Below are positions 1-6,148 of a stretch of DNA of 12,749 nt, one piece after another. Position numbers and translations under genes: made by a program. The notes beneath the pieces were generated by a model. The model made no database searches, had not been told where the DNA came from, and was given only the letters and a program-made list of their open reading frames with translations. Positions within the stretch are counted from its first letter, which is position 1; each line of letters begins with the position of its first letter. This DNA comes from Saccharicrinis sp041595375 (GTDB taxonomy: Bacteria > Bacteroidota > Bacteroidia > Bacteroidales > Marinilabiliaceae): assembly GCA_041595375.1 (NCBI GenBank), contig JBFHKL010000105.1, positions 1 to 12,749 on the forward strand, given 5' to 3'.

Positions 1-1
1 A

Positions 2-88
2 CTTTTTGAAGACTTTTTGCCATCTGATTGGCAAGATACCAATGAGGATAAGATTAAGCTTAAAACTAAAACTAATTTAGAAGCGTGA
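2..88 (+). CDS. C-terminal fragment of an unidentified protein (5' end outside window)
   Basis: Reading frame 2 is open from the left edge to a TGA at 86-88 and gives 28 residues. The fragment starts with an acidic, aromatic stretch (LFEDFLPSDWQD) and ends in a Lys/Thr-rich tail. Third codon positions are mostly A or T, as expected for an AT-rich genome, and this fits better than the competing open frame 3. I do not recognise the family and the stretch is too short to assign one. The gene would run toward the minus-strand DHOD-like gene, so the two are convergent, with the hairpin at 293-332 between them. Confidence 0.45.
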   Translation, partial: LFEDFLPSDWQDTNEDKIKLKTKTNLEA

Positions 89-292
89 CGAAAAGTTTTT
101 CTCATTTTGTTTAAATTTAATACTGATGTACAGTAATTGTTTTGCTGCATTCAGCTGTAGTTGCTGGGTTTTGTTAAAATTAAAGAGATTTGTTAATGTT
201 TTTATAACGGGTCTTATTAATTATATCTTATAAAAATATCAAATATAATTCAATTGCCATGAGTTTTAGCACGAATTGTTGTTTTTTTCAAT

Positions 293-332
293 AAAAAAGC
301 TTTTGAATGAAACGATACTCAAAAGCTTTTTT
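293..332 (-). terminator. Bidirectional Rho-independent terminator
   Basis: A perfect 14-bp inverted repeat (AAAAAAGCTTTTGA and TCAAAAGCTTTTTT) encloses a 12-base loop. The stem has A-rich and T-rich outer flanks, so it reads as a terminator on both strands. It lies about 20 bases past the stop of the minus-strand DHOD-like gene, which is its most likely user. The plus-strand gene ending at 88 could also use it, although it is about 200 bases downstream. Confidence 0.8.
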
Positions 333-354
333 ATAATTTATCAGGTTTAGGTTT

Positions 355-1341
355 CTATTCCAATGATGAAAAATATTTCATAAACTGTGCTCTTTCGTAC
401 ATAGCAGGATCCTGAATTTTGTGGTAACTCATTTTACCTTTAAAGGCATCAATAGAATCATAGCCCTTCTCTTCCATCCAATACGAAAGTTCGTTAAGCA
501 TGTTTGAAATAACAGAAGGACCATTTTTGTATATAGTAGAACAAATCTGAACGCTAGAGGCTCCAGCAAGAATTTGTTTAATGACCGCTTCTCCATCGTG
601 GTTTCCTGTGGAAGCTGATACATCAATTTGATGAACTTTATCCGAAATAATAGCTACCCATCTCAGTGACCTTCTAATATCAGAGGGTGTGCTAAATACC
701 GATGAAGAGGTTAATTTTAAGGCATGAATATCAATGTCCGGTTGGTAAAAACGATTAAAAAGAACAATTCCTTTTGTTCCTAAGGCATTTAATTTATTAA
801 CAACGGTTACCAGATTAGCAAAATTATCACCTAATTTAATGGAAAAAGGAATGCTAACTGCCTTATTGATATTTTCGGCAATAGAATAGTATAAGCCTTC
901 AATTACAGAGGCTTCTATATTTTTATCGGTATTTACCACATGAACATTCAGTTCAATGGCATCGGCACCAGCATTTTCAATTTTCTTTGCAAAATCAATC
1001 CATTCAGTAGCAGAGAAACAGTTTATGCTTGCAATAACAGGGATGTCGAAAGTTTCCTTGGCATCAGAAATTAACTGGAGATATTGACCAACGGAATTGT
1101 CTTTAGTATAGCCTGTTATGTAGTCCATGGCTTCGGGGTAATCGTATCCTTCGCCACTTTGTATTTGTTTATTTATTTCATGGTTAATCTGCTCCTCAAA
1201 AAGAGATTTTAAAACGATAGCTCCTGCACCTGCATCAACCAGTTTTTTAATTTTATCAATGCTATTTGTTAAACCGGAACTACTAACGATAATAGGATTC
1301 TTAAGATCAAGTCCTAAATAAGAAGTATTTAATTTTGCCAT
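355..1341 (-). CDS. Dihydroorotate dehydrogenase-like flavoprotein
   Basis: A 328-residue predicted cytoplasmic TIM-barrel protein of the DHOD/PyrD superfamily. Family marks are the N-terminal NPIIVSSSGLT strand (about 15-25), GAGAIVLKSLFEEQ (38-51), IPVIASINCFSATEW (100-114), and a C-terminal phosphate-binding region VSASTGNHDGEA to VQICSTIYKNG (241-274), which would hold FMN. Class 1 enzymes have a Cys inside an N-x-S-C-P-N loop. Here the matching stretch is ELNVHVVN (130-137) with no Cys, so true dihydroorotate oxidation is doubtful and the substrate is unknown. I chose ATG at 1341. An in-frame TTG at 1362 would add seven residues, but it lies only a few bases from the -7 box at 1367-1374 and probably at or upstream of the transcription start. 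The gene follows yggS by 93 bases and has its own promoter-like box, so it is probably transcribed alone. Confidence 0.85.
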   Translation of the reverse strand: MAKLNTSYLGLDLKNPIIVSSSGLTNSIDKIKKLVDAGAGAIVLKSLFEEQINHEINKQIQSGEGYDYPEAMDYITGYTKDNSVGQYLQLISDAKETFDIPVIASINCFSATEWIDFAKKIENAGADAIELNVHVVNTDKNIEASVIEGLYYSIAENINKAVSIPFSIKLGDNFANLVTVVNKLNALGTKGIVLFNRFYQPDIDIHALKLTSSSVFSTPSDIRRSLRWVAIISDKVHQIDVSASTGNHDGEAVIKQILAGASSVQICSTIYKNGPSVISNMLNELSYWMEEKGYDSIDAFKGKMSYHKIQDPAMYERAQFMKYFSSLE

Positions 1342-1366
1342 TTTTTTTATTTGTTTTAACAATGAA

Positions 1367-1374
1367 CAAATATA
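1367..1374 (-). promoter_or_regulatory. -7 box (TATATTTG) of the DHOD-like gene
   Basis: The minus strand reads TATATTTG, an exact match to the Bacteroidota TAnnTTTG consensus, ending about 25 bases before the ATG at 1341. No good -33 TTG is found at the usual spacing. A 14-base perfect palindrome, TAACATTAATGTTA (1383-1396), lies just upstream of the box, where an operator or a DNA-bending site could sit. Confidence 0.45.
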
Positions 1375-1434
1375 ATATTTTTTAACATTAATGTTAGAAT
1401 AGCCAACTTGATTTTACATATTAGTTAAATATAC

Positions 1435-2112
1435 TCAATGTTTTGCGTAGTTTCTCTCACCAAAAATTGAACTTCCTACTCTGATCATCGTACTCCCTTG
1501 CGTAATGGCAATAGGGTAATCGCCCGACATGCCCATAGATATTTGTGAGAAACTGTCGTGATTGACGAAGTATTTATTTTTCAATGTGGCAAAAATGTTT
1601 TTTAGCGTTTTAAATTCATTGGTTACTTGTGCCTTATCGTCAGTATAAGTAGCCATTCCCATCACCCCACATATCTCAATGTTTTCAAGTTCGTTTAAAA
1701 TATTGGTGTCTAACATGCTTTGCGCCTCTTCTGCTGATAAGCCAAATTTCGTTGATTCTTTTGCGATATGAAATTGTAACAAACATTTTATTCTACGATT
1801 AACTTTTTTGCCTTCTTTGTTGATGGCTTTAAGAAGCTTTTCAGAGTCTACACCATGTATAAGAGATACAAATGGAGCAATGAATTTTATTTTATTGCTT
1901 TGTAAGTGCCCAATGTAATGCCACTCAATGTCTTTGGGTAGCTCGTCATATTTTTTAGTTAATTCTTGTACTTTATTCTCTCCGAAAATCCGCTGTCCGC
2001 CAGCATAAGCCTCCTGAATACTACTATTAGGTTTAGTTTTGGATACAGCAACCAAAGTAACATGCTGTGGTATATTTGATTTTATCGATTGAATATTTTC
2101 TGAAATAGACAT
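1435..2112 (-). CDS. yggS: YggS/PLPBP-family pyridoxal phosphate homeostasis protein
   Basis: This 225-residue protein has the full set of YggS (PROSC/PLPBP) family marks. LVAVSKTKP (20-28) carries the PLP-binding Lys25. FGENKVQE follows at 43-50, WHYIGHLQSNK at 64-74 and HGVDSEKL at 86-93. The C-terminal phosphate-binding end is SMGMSGDYPIAI (192-203) and GSTMIRVGSSIFGER (206-220). The length is normal for the family. Members bind PLP on a single alanine-racemase-like barrel in the cytoplasm and help balance free PLP and amino-acid pools; no enzyme activity is firmly established. The ATG at 2112 fits the usual N-terminal length. It does not sit in a cell-division (ylm) cluster. A -7 box 29 bases upstream suggests its own promoter. 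Confidence 0.95.
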   Translation of the reverse strand: MSISENIQSIKSNIPQHVTLVAVSKTKPNSSIQEAYAGGQRIFGENKVQELTKKYDELPKDIEWHYIGHLQSNKIKFIAPFVSLIHGVDSEKLLKAINKEGKKVNRRIKCLLQFHIAKESTKFGLSAEEAQSMLDTNILNELENIEICGVMGMATYTDDKAQVTNEFKTLKNIFATLKNKYFVNHDSFSQISMGMSGDYPIAITQGSTMIRVGSSIFGERNYAKH

Positions 2113-2140
2113 GTGCTTGTATTAAATGTTTTGTGCGGTA

Positions 2141-2148
2141 CAAATTTA
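2141..2148 (-). promoter_or_regulatory. -7 box (TAAATTTG) upstream of yggS
   Basis: The minus strand reads TAAATTTG, matching TAnnTTTG, 28 bases before the yggS ATG. No convincing -33 TTG is present at 17-23 bases spacing, so this is a half-supported promoter. Confidence 0.4.
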
Positions 2149-2376
2149 CAATTTTACCGAGGGAATGAAAATTTGTTTGGTATAATTAATAGGAGAGTTT
2201 TTGGTCAGAGCCTATGTGAGAAATCCTTAGTAGTTTATTTTTAGTATGCTGAAGATTTTTATTGCTTTGTTTTTGTTCTTTTAATGCTTTAATTGAACAA
2301 CTAACGTTCTATCATCAATAGTTAATTGAAGGTTATTTACGAATGACTGTTTATGGATTAAATTATTTTATTGCAT

Positions 2377-2416
2377 CGATTGGTACTTGTTTGTTGGGCA
2401 TACAAAGTACCAATCG
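2377..2416 (-). repeat. 12-bp perfect inverted repeat downstream of the DUF1015 gene
   Basis: The arms CGATTGGTACTT and AAGTACCAATCG pair perfectly, and GT/AC can extend the stem past one bulged A. The repeat lies about 38 bases after the DUF1015 stop on the minus strand. It could fold as a terminator-like or mRNA-stabilising hairpin, but it lacks a clear run of T on either strand, so I do not call it a Rho-independent terminator. Confidence 0.5.
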
Positions 2417-2453
2417 AAGGTTGACGTATGATTATTAATAAAAAGTTAAGTCA

Positions 2454-3704
2454 CTATTCAAGTTTATGGATAACAAGTCCAGATCTTAGTTTAGGCTCGA
2501 ACCAGGTTGTTTTAGGAGGCATAATTTTCCCTGAATCGGCAATGTTGATTAGTTGTTGCATCGATACCGGATACATGGCAAAGGCTACTGCCATCTCACC
2601 ACTATTAACACGTTTTGCCAACTCTTCCAGTCCTCTGATTCCTCCCACAAAATCAATTCTTTTATCTGTTCTTAAGTCTTTAATATCTAATATATTATCT
2701 AAAATTAAGTTTGATAAAATAGTCACGTCTAATACGCCAATAGGGTCTTCGTTATTAAAGGTGCCCTCATTGGCTTTTAAACGATACCATTTACCATTTA
2801 AGTACATAGAGAATTCGTGCAGCATACAAGGCTTAATAAGCTCAGCAGATACTTCGCTGATGGAAAAATTTTGAGCAATTTTACGCATGAATTCCTCTTC
2901 ACTTAAGCCGTTTAAGTCCTTTACCAGTCTGTTGTAGTCAATAATTTTTAGTTGATTGTCAGGAAAATGAACAGCCAAAAAGTAATTGTAATCTTCGTCA
3001 CCTCGGTGATGAGGATTCTTTTCTCGTTTCTCTTTGCCTACCAAAGCCGCAGCTGCTGTTCTGTGATGTCCATCAGCTACATAAGTATATGGTACCTTTT
3101 CTTTAAATAATTTTTCAATTTGTTGGTTGATGGTAGTATCGTTAATGACCCAAAATTGATGACCAAAGCCATCCTCTGCAGTGAAACTGTATTCGGGAGC
3201 TTGGTTGTTAACTATTTGATTCATAATTTCATCTATCTCATCAAGGGCGGGATAGGTAAAAAATACAGGCTCAATATTGGCATTGTTAATTCTTACATGA
3301 ATCATTCTGTCTCTCTCTTTTTCTTTTCGGGTGAGTTCATGTTTTTTAATGATTCCATTGAGGTAATCGTCAATAGACGCAGCACCCACAATGCCATATT
3401 GGGTTCTTTTATTCATGGTTTGTGCATAAATGTAGAACTTTGCTTCCTGATCCTGAATGAGCCATCCCTTTTCCTGGAACATTTTAAAGTTTTCAACAGA
3501 CTTGCTGTATACTTGCTCCGAATGAATATCAGTATCAGAAGGGCAATCTATCTCGCTACGGGTTACATGTAATAATGATTCGGGTTTCCCAAGCGCCATT
3601 TGGGCTGCTTCTTCCCGGTTCATTACATCATAAGGTAAACAACTTAAATTCTTTGCTATTTGTGCTGGGGGACGAAGTCCTTTAAATGGTTTTACTATAG
3701 CCAT
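2454..3704 (-). CDS. DUF1015 family protein
   Basis: A 416-residue soluble protein with no signal peptide or membrane segment. It matches the DUF1015 family from end to end. Visible marks are PFKGLRPP (6-13), LPYDVM (23-28), KHELTRKEKERDRM (121-134), YVADGHHRTAAA (208-219), KIIDYNRLVKDL (253-264) and the C-terminal MPPKTTWFEPKLRSGL (395-410). The length is typical. The biochemical function of the family is not established. In many Bacteroidota it is found next to serine-biosynthesis genes, but neither serA nor serC is in this window. The DGHHR-TAAA box resembles the G-x-H-R motif of ParB/sulfiredoxin-like proteins, which is only an inference. ATG at 3704 starts the conserved MAIVKPFKG. A GAGGA stretch lies directly before it, too close for an ideal ribosome binding site. 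Confidence 0.93.
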   Translation of the reverse strand: MAIVKPFKGLRPPAQIAKNLSCLPYDVMNREEAAQMALGKPESLLHVTRSEIDCPSDTDIHSEQVYSKSVENFKMFQEKGWLIQDQEAKFYIYAQTMNKRTQYGIVGAASIDDYLNGIIKKHELTRKEKERDRMIHVRINNANIEPVFFTYPALDEIDEIMNQIVNNQAPEYSFTAEDGFGHQFWVINDTTINQQIEKLFKEKVPYTYVADGHHRTAAAALVGKEKREKNPHHRGDEDYNYFLAVHFPDNQLKIIDYNRLVKDLNGLSEEEFMRKIAQNFSISEVSAELIKPCMLHEFSMYLNGKWYRLKANEGTFNNEDPIGVLDVTILSNLILDNILDIKDLRTDKRIDFVGGIRGLEELAKRVNSGEMAVAFAMYPVSMQQLINIADSGKIMPPKTTWFEPKLRSGLVIHKLE

Positions 3705-3778
3705 ATCCTCTTATTTAAATTCGGTGAATTAAGATATGCAATATATTAATCGGATTAAAGCTTAAGGGTGATTTTTGT

Positions 3779-3786
3779 CAAATTTA
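3779..3786 (-). promoter_or_regulatory. -7 box (TAAATTTG) upstream of the DUF1015 gene
   Basis: The minus strand reads TAAATTTG, the same octamer as upstream of yggS, 74 bases before the ATG at 3704. This would leave a leader of roughly 65 bases. A -33 TTG is not evident. Confidence 0.35.
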
Positions 3787-3868
3787 GCTTTTATAAAGTA
3801 TGATTTTTAGCCATAATAAATGGTTTTATTGATAAATATTTACAATTATCACTTCTTCTCTTCTTATG

Positions 3869-3907
3869 AAAAATAAAAAAAGGCCCTTCAAAATATTGAA
3901 TAGCCTT
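3869..3907 (-). terminator. Rho-independent terminator of the GH16-like gene
   Basis: On the minus strand the hairpin is AAGGC, a two-base mismatch, TTCAA, a four-base loop (TATT), TTGAA, a two-base mismatch, then GCCTT. It runs straight into a T-rich tract (GCCTTTTTTTATTTTT). It begins about 47 bases past the stop of the GH16-like gene at 3954 and is oriented to terminate it. Confidence 0.7.
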
Positions 3908-3953
3908 GTGGTTGATAGCGCGAAAAGTGCTTTGAATAGATGTATTTCGATTG

Positions 3954-5198
3954 TTATTCGTTTAATTCGTAACACCTTACCCAATCAATATCCATTGAAA
4001 TGGGTAGTTTATCTTCTTTAGGTTCCTCAGTAAAATGAGTGCTTAAGGTTAAATACATAGGCATATCGGGAATATGGGAGCTTTGGGAGTGAACAGTAAC
4101 CCCGTTTATCTTCCACTCCAATTTATTTTTGGACCATTCCAATGTGTAAATAAAGAATTGTTCCGAAGACCCTGGTATTTTTATTTTTTGTACATTTTGA
4201 GCAATCTCTTTACCATTTTCCCAGAAATTACCAGCCTCAATTTTATTTTTGTCTTTATCTGGGGTTTTTAAAATATTAATTTGCGGCGCAATCTGTTCCG
4301 ATAATAACCAAAAAGTATGTTGAGCAGGAGCAGTATGGGTATATTTTATTTTAGCCTCAAACCTTCCGTATAGCTGACGGAAACTTTGACCTGTGCTGAT
4401 TAATCCAGAGCTGTAATTAAATTTTTGGGGAACAAAGCCATATTGAGGATCCCATATTTTGCCTTGGCATGTTTCGTGTTTTGAAACTATACGGGCACAA
4501 CTATCTCTTAATTCAATATTTTCGCTTTTAAAAAATTGCTTTTCATTTGCCTGAACATAATTGTCATTAAGTAGCGCTTTACCCCAGTAGTATCCTGTAA
4601 TCCATTTCGATTTATCGAGTTTAGTGGTATCAAAGTCATCTTCAAATGTTAATCTCCATTTGTTGATATCTTTAAAAGGGTTGTTCTTTTTAGTTTTTAG
4701 AAACCAAATGACATCTTCGCTTTTGCTTAATGTTTTATATTCCTCAATAAGTTGATTTTCTTTGGATTTTTGAAAACGCTTTTTGTCGTTCATTTGGCCT
4801 TTGAGTTCTGCATACTCAATGGATTCAATATATTTTCTTAAATTCAAGTAGGTTTGTATCTCTGTGGTAGACTGTAATTCTTCAGCTTCCTCCGTTTTTC
4901 CTTTATGTACAAATTTATTATAACGTTTTACGTTGGCAGAACGTTTGTATTGTTTTAATTTACGATACTGTTGAAAGGCATCTGTATCCTTAAATCTTTC
5001 TTTTTTAAGTTTAGCCACCTTTTGTTTAAATTCTCCAGAATGCACCAGAGTATCTAATTCGTAATATCGGATGATATCTTCCGCTTTTTCAAGCTTTTGA
5101 TATCTGATTAAATCTTCCCTGAGATGATTGTTTTCGTTCTCGAATTTCTCAGTGTTGGGAAATTTATTCCCGAAAAACATATCTAATATACTTGCCAT
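3954..5198 (-). CDS. GH16-fold protein lacking the catalytic acids, with N-terminal repeats
   Basis: A 414-residue protein in two parts. Residues about 26-171 are Lys/Glu/Tyr-rich and hold roughly four degenerate repeats of a Y-x-x-L pattern (26-54, 72-100, 111-135, 148-171). Residues about 181-412 match glycoside hydrolase family 16 (laminarinase-like jelly roll): LTFEDDFDTTKLDKSKWITGY, SSGLISTG, YGRFEAKIK, FWLL, YTLEWSKNKLEWKING and a closing MDIDWVRCYEL. GH16 enzymes use an E-I-D-I-x-E motif, with the first Glu as nucleophile and the last as acid/base. Here that site reads Q306-I-N308-I-L-K311, so all three acids are lost and hydrolysis is not expected. No signal peptide is seen (MASILDMFFGNKFPN), so it looks cytoplasmic, unlike most GH16 proteins. 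The reading frame is intact and the gene has its own terminator, which argues against a decaying pseudogene. A carbohydrate-binding or structural role is inferred. Confidence 0.85.
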   Translation of the reverse strand: MASILDMFFGNKFPNTEKFENENNHLREDLIRYQKLEKAEDIIRYYELDTLVHSGEFKQKVAKLKKERFKDTDAFQQYRKLKQYKRSANVKRYNKFVHKGKTEEAEELQSTTEIQTYLNLRKYIESIEYAELKGQMNDKKRFQKSKENQLIEEYKTLSKSEDVIWFLKTKKNNPFKDINKWRLTFEDDFDTTKLDKSKWITGYYWGKALLNDNYVQANEKQFFKSENIELRDSCARIVSKHETCQGKIWDPQYGFVPQKFNYSSGLISTGQSFRQLYGRFEAKIKYTHTAPAQHTFWLLSEQIAPQINILKTPDKDKNKIEAGNFWENGKEIAQNVQKIKIPGSSEQFFIYTLEWSKNKLEWKINGVTVHSQSSHIPDMPMYLTLSTHFTEEPKEDKLPISMDIDWVRCYELNE

Positions 5199-5459
5199 CC
5201 TTTTAGAATTATTTTTTAGTCATGAGGTTCTACGCAAAAACAAACAAATTGTTATTGTTAAATGTATTTAGTTTCTAAATATTTTTTATTCCTAAATAAA
5301 ACTTACTTTTAAAAGGTTCCTTTTTTTTTGAAATATCAGATTCGTTTTCAGATGTTTGTCATAATAAAAACGTCTATTTTTACAGTGGCATAAAGCTCTG
5401 GGTGAGATTATTTTTTCATTTTTTTTGTCTGGAGGTGTATCAGCTTCAAATATTTTTTT

Positions 5460-5467
5460 TAATTTTG
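5460..5467 (+). promoter_or_regulatory. -7 box (TAATTTTG) of the tRNA-Gly/tRNA-Leu unit
   Basis: TAATTTTG matches the Bacteroidota TAnnTTTG consensus and ends 12 bases before the tRNA-Gly 5' end, a close spacing for a tRNA promoter. The usual -33 TTG is not found at the standard distance; the nearest TTG is at 5425-5427, about 32 bases upstream. Confidence 0.5.
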
Positions 5468-5478
5468 CACACGCTAAC

Positions 5479-5551
<73 letters not shown>

Positions 5552-5600
5552 CATTTTTCATTAAGAAAGAGTGATGTTTATCGCTCTTTTTCCTTTTTAT

Positions 5601-5684
5601 GCCCAGATGTTGAAATTGGTAGACAAGCCGGCTTGAGGGGCCGGTGCTCGCAAGGGCGTGCAAGTTCGAGTCTTGTTCTGGGCA
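5601..5684 (+). tRNA. tRNA-Leu (anticodon GAG)
   Basis: A class II tRNA of 84 bases with a long variable arm (about TGCTCGCAAGGGCG). The acceptor stem pairs GCCCAGA (5601-5607) with TCTGGGC-type bases (5677-5683), with discriminator A. The anticodon stem CCGGC/GCCGG encloses TTGAGGG, with GAG at 5635-5637. The T loop is TTCGAGT. CCA is not encoded. A hairpin terminator follows within a few bases. Confidence 0.96.
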
Positions 5685-5687
5685 CTA

Positions 5688-5726
5688 AAAAAACTCCCGA
5701 TTACTTTATTGTAGTCGGGAGTTTTT
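5688..5726 (+). terminator. Bidirectional terminator between the tRNA pair and the metal operon
   Basis: AAAAACTCCCGATTAC pairs with GTAGTCGGGAGTTTTT across a six-base loop (TTTATT). There is one G-T wobble, a GC-rich core and T runs on both outer sides. It follows tRNA-Leu directly on the plus strand. On the minus strand it lies 22 bases past the stop of the HMA protein gene, so it can end both convergent units. Confidence 0.88.
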
Positions 5727-5747
5727 GCATTATAGAATTATGTTCAT

Positions 5748-6119
5748 TTAATGCTTAGGTCCGCTATGGTCTTCTTTCTTAGAAGGCGCTCTATCATATT
5801 GACAACATTCTGGAAGTGCATTATAAGTTTCATCTTTAGCTTTGTGCATTTTAGTATCATGTCCTGCTTTGGCAATAGCCATTTGCACTTTATGCACATC
5901 GGTTTTGGTGCTATCAAATGAAACCTCCATCATCTTGGTTTCTTTATTCCAATCGGCACTTGATACACCGTCAACTGATTTGGCAGCTTTTTCAATACGA
6001 CTTTCACACATTCCGCAATTGCCATAAACTTTGAATTTTTCTGTTTTAGCTTGTCCAAAAACTGTTGTTAAGCTCAATAGAGCTATTACCATTGTTAAAT
6101 AAATCGCTTTTGTTTTCAT
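5748..6119 (-). CDS. Secreted HMA-domain metal-binding protein (CusF-like role)
   Basis: A 123-residue periplasmic protein. Residues 1-22 form a signal peptide (MKTKAIYL, a hydrophobic core, then TTVFG before Q23). Residues about 28-90 are a heavy-metal-associated domain. The metal loop is G-N-C35-G-M-C38, so the canonical GMxCxxC is shortened by one residue and its Met now lies between the cysteines. A second motif, LPECCQY (102-108), adds Cys105 and Cys106, and the tail is His/Lys-rich. The gene is last in the efflux operon, 29 bases after the adaptor, whose C-terminal domain is its close copy. Proteins of this type bind soft metals such as Cu(I). Delivery of metal to the pump is inferred from position and likeness, by analogy with CusF, which is a different fold. 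Confidence 0.9.
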   Translation of the reverse strand: MKTKAIYLTMVIALLSLTTVFGQAKTEKFKVYGNCGMCESRIEKAAKSVDGVSSADWNKETKMMEVSFDSTKTDVHKVQMAIAKAGHDTKMHKAKDETYNALPECCQYDRAPSKKEDHSGPKH

Positions 6120-6148
6120 ATCTTAAATTTTAAAAGATTATTATAAAA

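Larger units (their letters stand above)
2113..2453. other. Non-coding gap between yggS and the DUF1015 gene, with a long inverted repeat
   Basis: This 341-base AT-rich gap holds no credible gene on either strand. Its right end holds a perfect 12-bp inverted repeat (CGATTGGTACTT at 2377-2388, AAGTACCAATCG at 2405-2416) around a 16-base spacer. Its left end has the yggS -7 box. The remainder shows only AT-rich runs and a short direct repeat of TTAATTGAA near 2290-2330. No riboswitch or small-RNA structure was recognised. Confidence 0.6.

Noticed and set aside
3..80. Frame 3 as the coding frame of the left-edge fragment
   Set aside because: It is also open, but its codon use and composition look less like a coding frame than frame 2, which ends in TGA at 86-88.
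1342..1362. Longer TTG start for the DHOD-like gene
   Set aside because: It would lie only a few bases from the -7 box at 1367-1374, probably at or upstream of the transcription start, and adds residues not seen in the family. ATG at 1341 fits better.
2428..2874. Plus-strand open frame of 148 residues
   Set aside because: It lies almost wholly opposite the well-supported DUF1015 gene, has no recognisable motifs and begins beside the inverted repeat.
5309..5330. AAAAGGTTCCTTTT as a terminator before the tRNAs
   Set aside because: The stem would leave a loop of two bases, or only five weak pairs with a four-base loop, and no gene ends close by on the plus strand.
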